Counted from the stretch's first letter, positions 19,801 through 28,617 are shown. The stretch: DNA of 38,771 nt from an uncultured Bacteroidales bacterium (GCA_903830915.1 CAIKVR010000436.1:1-38771); one strand, 5' to 3'. Translations and numbers: made by a program. Notes: a model not told the origin generated them from the letters alone.

Positions 19801-20159
19801 CCCAACGAAATGCCCAAACGATTGGCTTCTTTTATTGCCCACAAAAACAATTCGTGCCACTCGGGTGAATTAAAAGCCACTCTCTTAACACCAAAATCCT
19901 TTTCGTTGAACAAACCCACGTTCAAAATAGTAGCCTGCACAATGCCCTGTGCTTTCATCGATTCCAAATCCTTGGTAATACCTTCTTTGGTGATCGCTCC
20001 GTCCATCCAATGCCACCAAGTATGCACTTTTTGATTGCTGGGGGGATTTTTAAATGCCTCTGCATTAACAATTTTAGAATTGACACTCTTTGTAATTTGC
20101 CCACAGCAAATCACAGACATTAACATTGAAATGGAAAGAATTAGAAAAGATTTTGTCAT
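16866..20159 (-). CDS. GH106-type alpha-L-rhamnosidase
   Basis: This 1097-residue exported enzyme is of the family that cleaves alpha-L-rhamnosyl links in pectin and other plant glycans. Seen are the N-terminal family signatures KVHTWWHWMDGAITKEGI (about 45-61) and HNCDGWSTSGGPWITPEQSM (about 122-141). The rest is a TIM-barrel core with inserted beta domains, including a galactose-binding-like insert around 200-315. The C-terminal sandwich (VSLNGKSLGIIWLPG, ending TGLLGPLRIILL) is typical of the family. The signal MTKSFLILSISMLMSVICCG could be a lipoprotein or an ordinary signal. It is the third rhamnosidase-type gene in the locus, with 94 bp between it and the upstream SGNH gene. Confidence 0.88.
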   Translation of the reverse strand: MTKSFLILSISMLMSVICCGQITKSVNSKIVNAEAFKNPPSNQKVHTWWHWMDGAITKEGITKDLESMKAQGIVQATILNVGLFNEKDFGVKRVAFNSPEWHELFLWAIKEANRLGISLGAHNCDGWSTSGGPWITPEQSMKQFVWTKTYIKGGKKQMVKLAQPYSEKDFYQDVVVLAYQNSQTENSFQKAQQSIIFNNQNVSKLLADGNPSSAVTVKKADKILFTFNKKFKANKIVIHPRKRFVWNDMDKFTSSYVLSSSENGKEFYPIKKIELLGLNNSFSIDIPLTEAKYFQLETTDFSDLSGNLDFTIAEVELLGKDEKPSFISNIPNLFEKSVAVKAPNRNRFDVSSLASDQMVIDEKQIINLSDKLTPDGSLNWNAPKGNWCILRFGYTTTGITNSPATLEGRGLECDKMDTTALNHHFASFSKKLIQNAGDYVGNTFKFLLIDSWECGYQNWTANLPATFEKNRGYNMVNWIPVLCGETVGNVQLSEAFLYDFRKTIADMIETNYYKHFRDLCHRNKLEMHAEVIYGDANYPPLDILKTNSYADMPMFEFWSGNNSNGFTEYQPSKPFESYPVFAANAYQMPIVGSEAYTAYTHYSESPAGLKIYGDRAFCSGINQIILHSYVHQPFDKAPGMTLGTYASHFNRNNPYWNQSSEWLNYQSRIQSVLQKGVIASNILYYIGDQLPQYIDNEQVNSLPFGYRGMACNMDILKNKATVKNGSIVLDNGIEYPLLILPASTEMEYSTLIRISELVEQGAKVLGPKPTRQLSMTGILQHQDTFTELANKVWGNSSVNRYGKGTVFTGMPVADVIQKAQITPEFSTSKSDALNLMYIHKKQGESDIYFVVNQRDTVVTRECVFAVGIKTASILNPVDGSISRLEKFVMENGMLKIAVTFKPRESMIFVFENAAENVNVNAKADKPLLNNKKQEVLTVDKLEATLQFLPAYDATIAPISITDLKSLTEFDNPDIKYFAGTVNYQIKFSLLTDFGMNKEFIQLDMGQFETTASVSLNGKSLGIIWLPGTKLNVKNLLKKDNLLEVSVNTAFRNRIIGDYIQYGKLKNVWTSGPVEQFLSNDKPLKPTGLLGPLRIILL

Positions 20160-20253
20160 AATATTTATTTAAAACGTCAAACGAAAATATTTATATTCCA
20201 GGATTAGTAAGCATCAAGATGCCTTATGGCATAACTGAACAAAACTTATGGTG

Positions 20254-21318
20254 CTATTTCAAGAAACTTATTTCTTTTGCAACAGACACATTGTTAGCAA
20301 AATCTACCGCCGATACAGTCACTTTGTATTCATTTCCCTTTTTCAAGTTGGTAAGGGTAAGTGAATTATCAGTTAACAAGGCGATGCACTGCTTTTCCTT
20401 GCTGCCACACTCCGACCGATGCCAGTTAACCATTTCATTATTTACCCTAATATTGTACCCTGCAATGTATTTATTGTCAGTAGCCGGCGTCCAAGTAATA
20501 GTTACCGAACTATCGGTCTGCGCTGTCACTTTGGTGTTGGCTATAAAGCTTGGTTTTTGTTTGTCGCCAATGCTTTTAAAAGCTTTGTACCAATTGTTTG
20601 CCATCGTTTTTTGTCCCAATACATTCGGGTGTGTCCAGTCGTAAGTCATGGTGCCAGGCACATCGGTGCAGTTCACCCAACCAGCTGCCATGTCCACATA
20701 CCTAATTTTAAGCTTAGGATATTTCATTCTCAGTTCATCCATAAGCGGTTCCACAGCATGGTTTACAAAGCGCACCCAAGGCGTATTAAGTTTGGCCAAA
20801 AAGATAGTTGTTTTTGTATTTTTAAAATAGATTTGCTCCGCAATTTCTTTTAAAGCAGTAATCGTTTTCAGCGAATCACCTTTACTGTCGTTGGTTCCAA
20901 TATGCACAAAAGCCACATCGGGTTTCTCTAATTTCTGCAATCGCTCGTGGAGTGATGCATATTGAACACTATCGTGTGTGAAGCCGCCATCAAGGATTTC
21001 AGCTGTTCTGATGCCATAATAGCCTTCGTGGTCGGTGTCAAATGTATGACCAGTGTATTGCGAAACTGGAACTTTCACTCGCTTTAACCGACTTTCTTTG
21101 TGCCAAATATTGTTAGAACCCAGCATATCTACTTTATATCCAGCCGAATCGAGTTTTTCCCACAACCAAAACCGATAACTAAGCTGCGTGATGCTGTCGC
21201 CTTTCACTCTGCCTTGCGTAATGGAATCGCCAAAGCAAAGCACATTCAGCATTCGAGGCTGGCAGGAAGTGAGCAATAATAAGAGTGAAAAGAATACTAA
21301 TGGTTGGGAAATTTTCAT
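20254..21318 (-). CDS. SGNH/GDSL esterase lipoprotein with fibronectin III tail
   Basis: This 354-residue esterase has a lipobox LLTSC (Cys19). The catalytic core carries S32 in CFGDSITQGR, N143 in HIGTNDS, and D227/H230 in DWTHPNVLG. Residues about 262-354 form one fibronectin type III domain (SVTITWTPATDNKYIAGYNI, NEYKVTVSAVDFANN). The core is clearly paralogous to the esterase at 8074-9087: both share QLSYR, WEKLDSAG, YTGH and YYGI blocks. The address differs, with a lipid anchor here and T9SS export there. Deacetylation of glycan substrates is inferred. It sits 21 bp downstream of the GH28-like gene in unit D. Confidence 0.88.
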   Translation of the reverse strand: MKISQPLVFFSLLLLLTSCQPRMLNVLCFGDSITQGRVKGDSITQLSYRFWLWEKLDSAGYKVDMLGSNNIWHKESRLKRVKVPVSQYTGHTFDTDHEGYYGIRTAEILDGGFTHDSVQYASLHERLQKLEKPDVAFVHIGTNDSKGDSLKTITALKEIAEQIYFKNTKTTIFLAKLNTPWVRFVNHAVEPLMDELRMKYPKLKIRYVDMAAGWVNCTDVPGTMTYDWTHPNVLGQKTMANNWYKAFKSIGDKQKPSFIANTKVTAQTDSSVTITWTPATDNKYIAGYNIRVNNEMVNWHRSECGSKEKQCIALLTDNSLTLTNLKKGNEYKVTVSAVDFANNVSVAKEISFLK

Positions 21319-21339
21319 ACGAAAAAAATTGTTTTAAGC

Positions 21340-22683
21340 TTATTTAAATATCAGATTATCAGTATGAATGGTAGTCATACCGCTATTGTAAGTACTGTTG
21401 GCTTTCACCCCATGAATATAGAAATTTTCGAGGGTTACGCCATTAACCTTATTACTATCATCAAAGCCCATAATTTGTGAATATGGGAATATTTCGCCTT
21501 CTACAGTGATGTTTTTAAAGGTCACATTTTCTATTTTCCCTCGTATCAAGTCTTTCGAATAACGCGATTTGAGTATTTTAAAATCAATTAACCAACCGCG
21601 TGAATCTTCTACACGAATGTCGTCGTAGAGAATATTTTTCACCACCGCCCTGTCGCCATTGTGTATGGTAAAAGTACCTTCGGGACCTTCCACATGTATC
21701 AAATCACAATTCCGGAAAGTCACATTTTGGATGCTGTCGCTTCGTGTTTCAAACCCAATTTCCAAGCCATTGCCCCATGCACCGTTCCACATCACCGAGT
21801 TTTGAACGAGTATATTATTCACATTAAAGCTACTGTTGAATTTGGTATAATAATTCACACCCGACTTCACGGCTACGCAATCATCTTTAGTGCGAATAAA
21901 ACAACCATCCACCAACACATTTTGGCTACCCACAATGTCGATACCATCATCCACGGGATTGTCTGAAACAATTTTCAGATTGCGATAAGTCACATTTTTC
22001 GAAGCAAAAGCGGCACAATTCCAATGCTTTGCTTCACTAATAATAAATCCTTCAAGCAGTACATTTGTACTCTCAGAAATCTCAATCGGCCGCGCTTCCT
22101 GTTCTTTGTATAGGTTGTTGTCGATTATGCCACGACCCAAAAACTTGATATCCTTCCCTTTATCGGTTTTAAAAGAACCACGCACAATAGCACCGCCAGC
22201 AATATAAACCGTTTGGTTACTTTTAAACGTTACGATTCCAGGTGTATGAATTTTTCCGCCTTCATAAAAAAGCACATTTTTATCATTTTTATTGGGAATA
22301 CTTGTTTCAATAGGATTTGCAAAAATAAACAATGGACGTTTGATGTTCTTGTTGATTTCCACACTCAGATTTTCAGGTTTATCTAAACTGAAACTTATTG
22401 TATTGCGGTACAATTCACCGGCTATGTTTCGGCTTTTGGGACGAATGTCGTAATTGTAGATTGGTGAAAGGAACGTTACTTTCAAGTCCACCTTTCCCTG
22501 AAAGGAGAAATAAGCTATTGCAGCTGTTCGGGTATTATAGACAAACACTTTCTGCCCGTTTACTTCCAGTTCAAAATCTGGTGCAGATGTTGCCTCTTTT
22601 GGAGCATCGTAAAGCACGAGATTGTTCGCAATTATTTGAATAAACGGAAAAGCCAAAAATAAAAGGATAGTGATTTTTTTCAT
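21340..22683 (-). CDS. GH28-like right-handed beta-helix glycosidase
   Basis: This 447-residue exported protein has a signal peptide (MKKITILLFLAFPFIQIIA), a small N-terminal beta domain (about 22-125) and a right-handed beta-helix. GH28 polygalacturonase landmarks are DDGIDIVGSQNVLVDG (245-260) and TKDDCVAVKSG (265-275), which supply the acid cluster D245, D246, D249, D267 and D268. Where polygalacturonases have a GHG with a catalytic-site histidine, this protein reads GAWGNGLEIGFET, with Asn in the His position. It may therefore act on a linkage other than plain polygalacturonan or belong to a related beta-helix family. It lies between GH125 and SGNH genes with gaps of 14 and 21 bp. Confidence 0.82.
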   Translation of the reverse strand: MKKITILLFLAFPFIQIIANNLVLYDAPKEATSAPDFELEVNGQKVFVYNTRTAAIAYFSFQGKVDLKVTFLSPIYNYDIRPKSRNIAGELYRNTISFSLDKPENLSVEINKNIKRPLFIFANPIETSIPNKNDKNVLFYEGGKIHTPGIVTFKSNQTVYIAGGAIVRGSFKTDKGKDIKFLGRGIIDNNLYKEQEARPIEISESTNVLLEGFIISEAKHWNCAAFASKNVTYRNLKIVSDNPVDDGIDIVGSQNVLVDGCFIRTKDDCVAVKSGVNYYTKFNSSFNVNNILVQNSVMWNGAWGNGLEIGFETRSDSIQNVTFRNCDLIHVEGPEGTFTIHNGDRAVVKNILYDDIRVEDSRGWLIDFKILKSRYSKDLIRGKIENVTFKNITVEGEIFPYSQIMGFDDSNKVNGVTLENFYIHGVKANSTYNSGMTTIHTDNLIFK

Positions 22684-22697
22684 TTTATATTTTTCAA

Positions 22698-24119
22698 TTA
22701 ATAAATTCTTTTCAATAATTCGGGATAGTCATTTTCTACTTTTATTAGCAATTCACCATACAATGTATTGGCCCAGGCAAACCAGGATCGGGTATATTTA
22801 TTTGCATCTTCTTTATAGAATGTTTCGTGCACAAACCCGGTTCCTCCATGCGTGTATTTCAATTGTTTCAGGCAAGCCGCAACTTCATTTTTATCTTTGC
22901 TGGTCAATGCTTTCATAATAATAGCCATGGGCCAAATCATGTCTCTTCCGCAATGCGGACCACCAATTCCTTCACCCGCAACACCTTTGTAAAAATATGG
23001 ATTATCTTGGCTCCATACAAAATTTCTGGTATGCTGGTAAATTTTATTTTCAGCATTGGTATAACCCAAATAAGGTAAAGAAAGTAACGAAGGTACGTTG
23101 GCATCGTCCATCATCAAGTAATTGCCATACCCGTCCACTTCATAGGCGTATATTTGACCATATTTTGGATGGTTCACAATACCGTATTTTTGAATGGCTG
23201 CATCCACCTCGCTTGCTAAAGTGCTGCAATCTTGAGCAAATACTTTATCCTGTTTGATAACTAATTGCATTTCGGCCAATTGGCGAAGAGACACTACGGC
23301 AAAGCAATTGGAAGGAATAAGGAAGGGATAAATGGTGGCATCGTCAGATGGGCGGAACATGGAGCAAATCATACCTATGGGGCGTATTGGATTTCCATAA
23401 CCGTCAGCAAACTGTGTATCGATAGGTTTCGTAGTCAGTCTGGTAAAGGAGTAAGGACCCGCATTTGTTTTACGCTGTTGCTCCTTGAAGGTTTTTACAA
23501 TCAGCTGCATAGCCTTTTGCCAGTCTTGATCAAAGTGTGAAACATCGCCTGTCAATTTCCAGAAGTTATAACTCAATCTGATTACATAACACAAACCATC
23601 AACCTCCCATTTGCGTTCGTGCAATTCAAGTTTCATAGTAGTGTTGTCAGACTGCCAACCTGGATCGGGTTCTGAATCTGAAAGATTATAAGCATTGGCA
23701 TAAGGATCAATCAACACAGATTCAACTTGGCGGTTAATAACACCAGCAATCACTTGCTGTAACTTACTATCATCTTTCATATAAGGCATGTAAGGCCACA
23801 CTTGTGCCGAACAATCGCGCAACCACATGGCAGTAATATCGCCTGTAATAACAAAAGTGTTGGGCTTTCCGTTTTTCATGCTGAAATTAACGGTTCTATC
23901 CAGTGTATTTGGAAAACAATTATTAAACATCCATGCCAACTCCTTGTCTACAATGGTATTTTGCATTTGTGCAATTTTTTGTTCTATTGGCGCACTAACG
24001 AAGTTGCGTTGTTCTACGTCGACACGAACCTTTGGAAAAGTTTGGGCAAGAACCGAAAAAGTCGATGTTGTAAAAACAATTACAACCAATGAGAATTTAA
24101 AAAATAAGTGCTTTTTCAT
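22698..24119 (-). CDS. GH125 exo-alpha-1,6-mannosidase
   Basis: This 473-residue exported enzyme removes terminal alpha-1,6-mannose with inversion. Family signatures are clear: TGDITAMWLRDCSAQVWPY (92-110), SDSEPDPGWQSDNTTMK, HERKWEVDGLCYVIRL with the probable acid D174, CSMFRPSDDATIYPFLIPSN, and GTGFVHETFY with the probable base E432. RSWFAWANTLYGELL forms the usual C-terminal helix. Its length is near the family norm. The signal peptide is MKKHLFFKFSLVVIVFTTSTFSVLA. It is packed with GH13 (12 bp upstream) and the GH28-like gene (14 bp downstream), so it is surely co-transcribed with them. It implies mannose in the target glycan, or fungal or yeast mannan. Confidence 0.95.
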   Translation of the reverse strand: MKKHLFFKFSLVVIVFTTSTFSVLAQTFPKVRVDVEQRNFVSAPIEQKIAQMQNTIVDKELAWMFNNCFPNTLDRTVNFSMKNGKPNTFVITGDITAMWLRDCSAQVWPYMPYMKDDSKLQQVIAGVINRQVESVLIDPYANAYNLSDSEPDPGWQSDNTTMKLELHERKWEVDGLCYVIRLSYNFWKLTGDVSHFDQDWQKAMQLIVKTFKEQQRKTNAGPYSFTRLTTKPIDTQFADGYGNPIRPIGMICSMFRPSDDATIYPFLIPSNCFAVVSLRQLAEMQLVIKQDKVFAQDCSTLASEVDAAIQKYGIVNHPKYGQIYAYEVDGYGNYLMMDDANVPSLLSLPYLGYTNAENKIYQHTRNFVWSQDNPYFYKGVAGEGIGGPHCGRDMIWPMAIIMKALTSKDKNEVAACLKQLKYTHGGTGFVHETFYKEDANKYTRSWFAWANTLYGELLIKVENDYPELLKRIY

Positions 24120-24131
24120 TTGTCTATATTA

Positions 24132-25841
24132 TTATTTGAATTTTAGAATGGAATATGATTGAGCCGAAATTTGAATTTCGGTTGTCCCAGATTTTGATTT
24201 CCATACAGGGGGTGTCCCTAGCAACAATTTTTTTGCCCCTTTCAATTCCCCTGTGATGGTGGCAGTTGCTGTTTTATTGCTTGGGTTTAACACCACCAAT
24301 ATCTTATCATTTCCCAGCACGCGCATAAACACAAAAGGATAAGTATCTTTTTGGGCATAAACAGGAATAAAACTAGCATAATTGGAGAGCGCCTTTTCCG
24401 TTTTATGAAGCTTTACCAACTTTCTTACAAAGTTCAACAGCGAAGTATTATCTTTTTCTTGTGCCAAAACAGTTGGAGCAGTTTTGGAGCTATCCATCGG
24501 CAAGTAAAGCTTTTCGGAAGTGGCGGAAGAGAATCCTAAGTTGGCAGTACCATCCCATTGCATCGGGGTGCGGGCGCCTGCTCGCGTTCCATAACAACCC
24601 TCTTTGCCAGATTTGATATTGAGGTGTCGCATTCCAATTTCATCGCCGTAATAGACAAAGGGAACATTGGGCATGGTAAAATTAAACACTTGTATCATTT
24701 CCAAATCACGCTGACTGCGTCCTTTGTTATTGATTCGCACCACATCGTGGTTGCCAATGGGTAATGAAATATAGCCTTTCCCATTGGTAGCAGCATATTG
24801 TGAAAAATAATTATTTAAGAAATGGCTGATACTCCCTTGTCCGGCAGCTCTGAAGAAACTATTTTCACGCGTAAACAAATCTTCATAGCCTTCGAACCAA
24901 TGCATAAAATCGGCATGAAAACCCGCATTCACAGCCGCTTCTGGAAAACCCCATTCCGAAACCATAAAAGCATCGGGATATTTTTCATCCAACATTTTTC
25001 GCACATCTTGCCAGAAGTACTTGATACTTTGGTTCGGGTCATTTTTAACCAATGAACCGGCCATATCTACCCTAAAACCATCGCAACCCATATCCAGCCA
25101 ATACTTCATGATATTTTTCATCTCCGTACGCAAAGCAACTACATCGGGGTGTTGGGTACTTAACTGCCAGGGCTGCTTTGGATCGGGCGTTCCGTATCCG
25201 TAATTCAATGCCGGCTGATGCCAAAAGAAATTGGTCATATAATTTCCGTCTCTTTCGCAATAACCCTGTATGAAATTTTCTTTAAACTTACTGTCGCCAT
25301 CAAACCAGGTTCCGCTGGTCCAGATATACCAATTGCTGTATTTATTAACTGTAGGACTGCACGAAGCCTTGAACCAAGGATGGTCAATGGAGGTATGACC
25401 AGGCACAAAGTCGATAATAATCCGCAAGCCCTTCTCTTTGGCAATCCGAAAGAGGTCTTTGGCATCTTGGTCCGTGCCATAGCGCGGTGCCACGTGGTAA
25501 AAATCCGACACATCGTAGCCTGCATCGCGAAACGGTGAAACATAAAACGGATTGAGCCAAATGGCATCCACCCCCAAACTTTTCACATAATCCAGCTGAC
25601 TGATAATTCCCTTCAAATCACCTATCCCATCGCCATTGCTATCCTTAAAAGTTTGTGGATAAATTTCGTAGAAGCTGGCCGTATTCATCCATTCCGGACC
25701 CGCTGGTTTTTTGGCGACCTGAATTGAATCCGAAAGAGGAAAAGACGCCATTTGAAATTCATTTGTAGTAATTTGAGCATTAGCTAAAAAACAAGCACTA
25801 CATCCAAAAAGAATTGCTAAAAAATTAAGTTTACTGTTCAT
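24132..25841 (-). CDS. GH13 alpha-glucosidase/alpha-amylase
   Basis: This 569-residue exported enzyme of the alpha-amylase superfamily acts on alpha-glucosidic bonds. Conserved regions: I DFVPGHTS (144-151), II GFRVDMA with nucleophile D259, III MVSEWG with acid E296, and IV IGNHDVVR with D366. The opening YEIYPQTFKDSNGDGIGDL and the calcium-type DSNGDG loop resemble the oligo-1,6-glucosidase/trehalose-synthase branch. Region I has Gly where many members have Asn before the His. The C-terminal beta domain runs from about 480. The signal peptide is LNFLAILFGCSACFLANA. It lies 8 bp after the esterase gene and 12 bp before GH125. Confidence 0.93.
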   Translation of the reverse strand: MNSKLNFLAILFGCSACFLANAQITTNEFQMASFPLSDSIQVAKKPAGPEWMNTASFYEIYPQTFKDSNGDGIGDLKGIISQLDYVKSLGVDAIWLNPFYVSPFRDAGYDVSDFYHVAPRYGTDQDAKDLFRIAKEKGLRIIIDFVPGHTSIDHPWFKASCSPTVNKYSNWYIWTSGTWFDGDSKFKENFIQGYCERDGNYMTNFFWHQPALNYGYGTPDPKQPWQLSTQHPDVVALRTEMKNIMKYWLDMGCDGFRVDMAGSLVKNDPNQSIKYFWQDVRKMLDEKYPDAFMVSEWGFPEAAVNAGFHADFMHWFEGYEDLFTRENSFFRAAGQGSISHFLNNYFSQYAATNGKGYISLPIGNHDVVRINNKGRSQRDLEMIQVFNFTMPNVPFVYYGDEIGMRHLNIKSGKEGCYGTRAGARTPMQWDGTANLGFSSATSEKLYLPMDSSKTAPTVLAQEKDNTSLLNFVRKLVKLHKTEKALSNYASFIPVYAQKDTYPFVFMRVLGNDKILVVLNPSNKTATATITGELKGAKKLLLGTPPVWKSKSGTTEIQISAQSYSILKFK

Positions 25842-25849
25842 GATTTTTA

Positions 25850-26755
25850 TTATCTATATTGCGTATTATTAAAATACTGTAAATTACAGAGTAAGCTGCG
25901 TATTGTATTTTCATTCCACACATGACCACCTTCGGTTTCGTTGTAAATATGCGGAATTTTCAACTCATTGAGTCGCTGATGAAAAGCAAAATTTGTTTTA
26001 TATAAAAAATCTTCCTTGCCAACTTCTATTACAAAAGCAATGTCCTTTCGGTCGCGAATATGGTTTACCAGATTGAAGCAACTGTTGAGATGATAATTCA
26101 TCTTATTTGTAAAATAATCTCCCAACAATTTGGTGGCATTATCACCCGTATCGTCCCACGACAAATCTTCTATTGTAGTTCCTAAATTCAACACGCCTGC
26201 TCGTTCTATCGCCACAGAGAAAGTATCGGGATAACGACAAAGTAAACTCACAGCACCATAGCCACCCATACTGAAACCGCAAAGAATGCGTCCGTTCCGG
26301 TTGGTTTCTGTTCGGTAGTTATTGTCTACAAATGCTGTTAGTTCCTGACTAATGAAAGTAGCTATTTTGCTTTCTTTTAAAACAGGTGAATCCATAAAAT
26401 AGGTATTACCAACAAGCGGAATAACGATTATTACACGGAAAATGTCAGCCATTTCCTGCAAACGTGTGGATGGATTATTCATTTGTCGCAAACCCTCTTC
26501 GGTGAAAGGCATGTCATTAGTACCATACAGCATGTAAACCACCGGATAGTTTTTTTGGTCTTTTTCGTAATTTGCCGGTGTAAAAACCAACATGGGAAAT
26601 TCACGATTCATACAATTACTCGTAATTTTCATGAATTTACCGTATGATTTGTCTATTTTTTCAGCAACAGTGTAACCTTGATGTTGAGAAAATACAGAAG
26701 TGCTAAAAACGAAAAATGGGACGAGTAAGAAGTAGGTAAAAAAATGTTTTTTCAT
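25850..26755 (-). CDS. CE1-like alpha/beta-hydrolase esterase
   Basis: This 301-residue exported esterase is of the esterase-D/feruloyl-esterase type. The catalytic triad is visible: S162 in GFSMGG, D249 in VGKEDF and H278 in GGHVWNE. The N-terminal stretch FPMLVFTPANYEKDQKNYPVVYMLYG is typical of the family. The signal peptide is MKKHFFTYFLLVPFFVFSTSVFS. It is the first gene of the tight esterase-GH13-GH125-GH28-SGNH cluster and follows the GH27 gene by 66 bp. Removal of acyl decorations from glycans is inferred from family and context. Confidence 0.85.
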   Translation of the reverse strand: MKKHFFTYFLLVPFFVFSTSVFSQHQGYTVAEKIDKSYGKFMKITSNCMNREFPMLVFTPANYEKDQKNYPVVYMLYGTNDMPFTEEGLRQMNNPSTRLQEMADIFRVIIVIPLVGNTYFMDSPVLKESKIATFISQELTAFVDNNYRTETNRNGRILCGFSMGGYGAVSLLCRYPDTFSVAIERAGVLNLGTTIEDLSWDDTGDNATKLLGDYFTNKMNYHLNSCFNLVNHIRDRKDIAFVIEVGKEDFLYKTNFAFHQRLNELKIPHIYNETEGGHVWNENTIRSLLCNLQYFNNTQYR

Positions 26756-26821
26756 GCGATTGTTTGTATTATTATGATTTAATTATTCCCAACTCAAAGA
26801 AAATTTTCCATAGTGAATCAA

Positions 26822-28342
26822 TCATCTACAAGGTTTTACCTTTAGTAGAATAACGCCATGCGGTTCAACTTTTGCACTAAATTTCGATTTATAACTACCT
26901 ACATCTTTATGAAGCCATAAATCCCGTAGCTGCTGCTTGCCTTTTAGCTGTATATCCGAAAAATTCAAGGTGACCGTCACTGGACTTAATCCCGTATTAA
27001 ACAATCCTACCGCCTTTGAACCATCTTTGAGGTCACGTGCCCATATTTGAACATTCCCTTGTTTTAGAATTTGTGTAGCCTGTTTTCCCAAGGCATCCTG
27101 ATCGATGACTATAACTTCTTTATTGCCTAAAATCGATAAGGTCTCAGCTGACATGGTACTCAGGTCATTTCCTGCCATGAGCGGCGCAGCAAGCAAGCAC
27201 CAAAGACTGAAATGGGTACGATATTCGATGGAGCTCATGCCTCCATTGCCAACTTCCAGCATGTCGGGGTCGTTCCAATGTCCCGGTCCGGCATAGGGAG
27301 CTAGCGAGCTTTGGCTGAATCCAATCTCCGACATTGATTTCCAGTTGTCCTGAATATCGCCGGTTGTACGCCACAGGTTACCCCCAACTTGAGTGCCCCA
27401 TTTCCAAACATCGCCCATCCCATATTCACAAAGGCTGTAAACAATGGGACGTCCGCTATTTACCAGGGCAGTTCCCATTTTCTGAAAAGCGGCTTGCAAC
27501 TGCTCATTGGTATAAACCCTGGCAGCACTGCACCAGTCGTATTTAAGGTAATCGATGCCCCATGAAGCGTATGTCTTTGCATCCTGCTCTTCATAACCGT
27601 AACTTCCTACATAACCACCGCAGGTAAGTGGACCGGGTGAAGAATAGATGCCTAATTTTAGACCTTTTGCATGAACATAATCGGCTAATTTTTTCATGTT
27701 CGGAAATTTATCATTCGGAACTATATTTCCCTTCAGGTCGCGAGAGCCTTCCCAGCAATCATCGATATTAATATACACATAGCCCAATGCGGCCAACCCG
27801 CTATTCACCAGTTGATCGGCAGCAGCCCGCACTATCGAATCAGTTACATTAGCCCCAAAATGGTTCCAACTATTCCACCCCATAGGTGGCGTTTGGGCAA
27901 GTCCATTGGAAGGTACTGTGGTTAATGCCGGAAGAGGAATAAATGTTGGAGGTTTTGTTTCAGACTCCGGCACTTGGTAAGCTACACCCTCTTCCCAAGG
28001 TTTATTGGTATGCGCAATGACTACCTTTAATTTATCTCCAGTCATTTTAAGGCGATAATCGCGATTCCAATCAGTGCTAAAAACGGCTTCGTCTGCCTCC
28101 ATTCGGGGCTTGGAAAACGATAGATCAACTGCACCGTTAATAACAATTGTACCCTCAAACAATTTATTATTCGGACGAATAATAAAATAGGATGTGAGGG
28201 TAACGTTCCCAGGTTGAACCATATCCAACCGCCAAGTTCCGAAAAGAGTGGACGGACAAACTGTTGATTTGTCGGCATTATGAGCCATTATGGAGAAGCT
28301 GGTACCAGTCAGAAATAAAAGGGCAAAAAGAAGTTTTTTCAT
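26822..28342 (-). CDS. GH27 alpha-galactosidase with N-terminal beta domain
   Basis: This 506-residue exported enzyme hydrolyses terminal alpha-galactose with retention. The GH27 core starts at TPPMGWNSWNHFG (151-163). The nucleophile is D269 in YLKYDWC and the acid is D329 in RTTGDI; INIDDCWEG and GHWNDPDMLEVG are further signatures. The C-terminal antiparallel domain ends in ILLKVKPCR. Between the signal peptide (MKKLLFALLFLTGTSFSIMA) and the core is an extra domain of about 110 residues (STLFGTWRLDMVQPGNVTL to VAYQVPES). This predicted small beta-sandwich or lipocalin-like module may bind glycan. It follows a 275-bp gap, so an internal promoter is possible, though I see no copy of the locus element there. 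Confidence 0.93.
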   Translation of the reverse strand: MKKLLFALLFLTGTSFSIMAHNADKSTVCPSTLFGTWRLDMVQPGNVTLTSYFIIRPNNKLFEGTIVINGAVDLSFSKPRMEADEAVFSTDWNRDYRLKMTGDKLKVVIAHTNKPWEEGVAYQVPESETKPPTFIPLPALTTVPSNGLAQTPPMGWNSWNHFGANVTDSIVRAAADQLVNSGLAALGYVYINIDDCWEGSRDLKGNIVPNDKFPNMKKLADYVHAKGLKLGIYSSPGPLTCGGYVGSYGYEEQDAKTYASWGIDYLKYDWCSAARVYTNEQLQAAFQKMGTALVNSGRPIVYSLCEYGMGDVWKWGTQVGGNLWRTTGDIQDNWKSMSEIGFSQSSLAPYAGPGHWNDPDMLEVGNGGMSSIEYRTHFSLWCLLAAPLMAGNDLSTMSAETLSILGNKEVIVIDQDALGKQATQILKQGNVQIWARDLKDGSKAVGLFNTGLSPVTVTLNFSDIQLKGKQQLRDLWLHKDVGSYKSKFSAKVEPHGVILLKVKPCR

Positions 28343-28617
28343 TTTATAAAAAGATATTTATATGCATTTATGTTGCTTATGTATTCCTAAGAAGCCGAAA
28401 TCAGTTATTTACAAATCATCATTTAACCAAAGTACGCTTCCAAAATCCAATACACGATCAGTTTTCTATCAAAAATTCATTGGAGGAGGAACATCTCCTG
28501 CCGCTGTAGCCCATTTCATATTGGGATTTTTTTATTTCTAGTTCAATGTAGCGTGCTGTCGTCACTAACTCAAAAATTAATTCTGCACGATTGCTTATAA
28601 ATGATACGCCGTAATAT
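28343..28617. other. Intergenic gap, possible coding remnant
   Basis: This 275-bp gap lies between GH27 and the GH78-like gene. No promoter element of the A-D type and no TANNTTTG box facing GH27 were found. On the minus strand at 28519-28469 a 16-codon frame (MKWATAAGDVPPPMNF, then TGA) looks more protein-like than chance and may be the tail of a lost gene, but there is no homology to support this. Confidence 0.3.
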
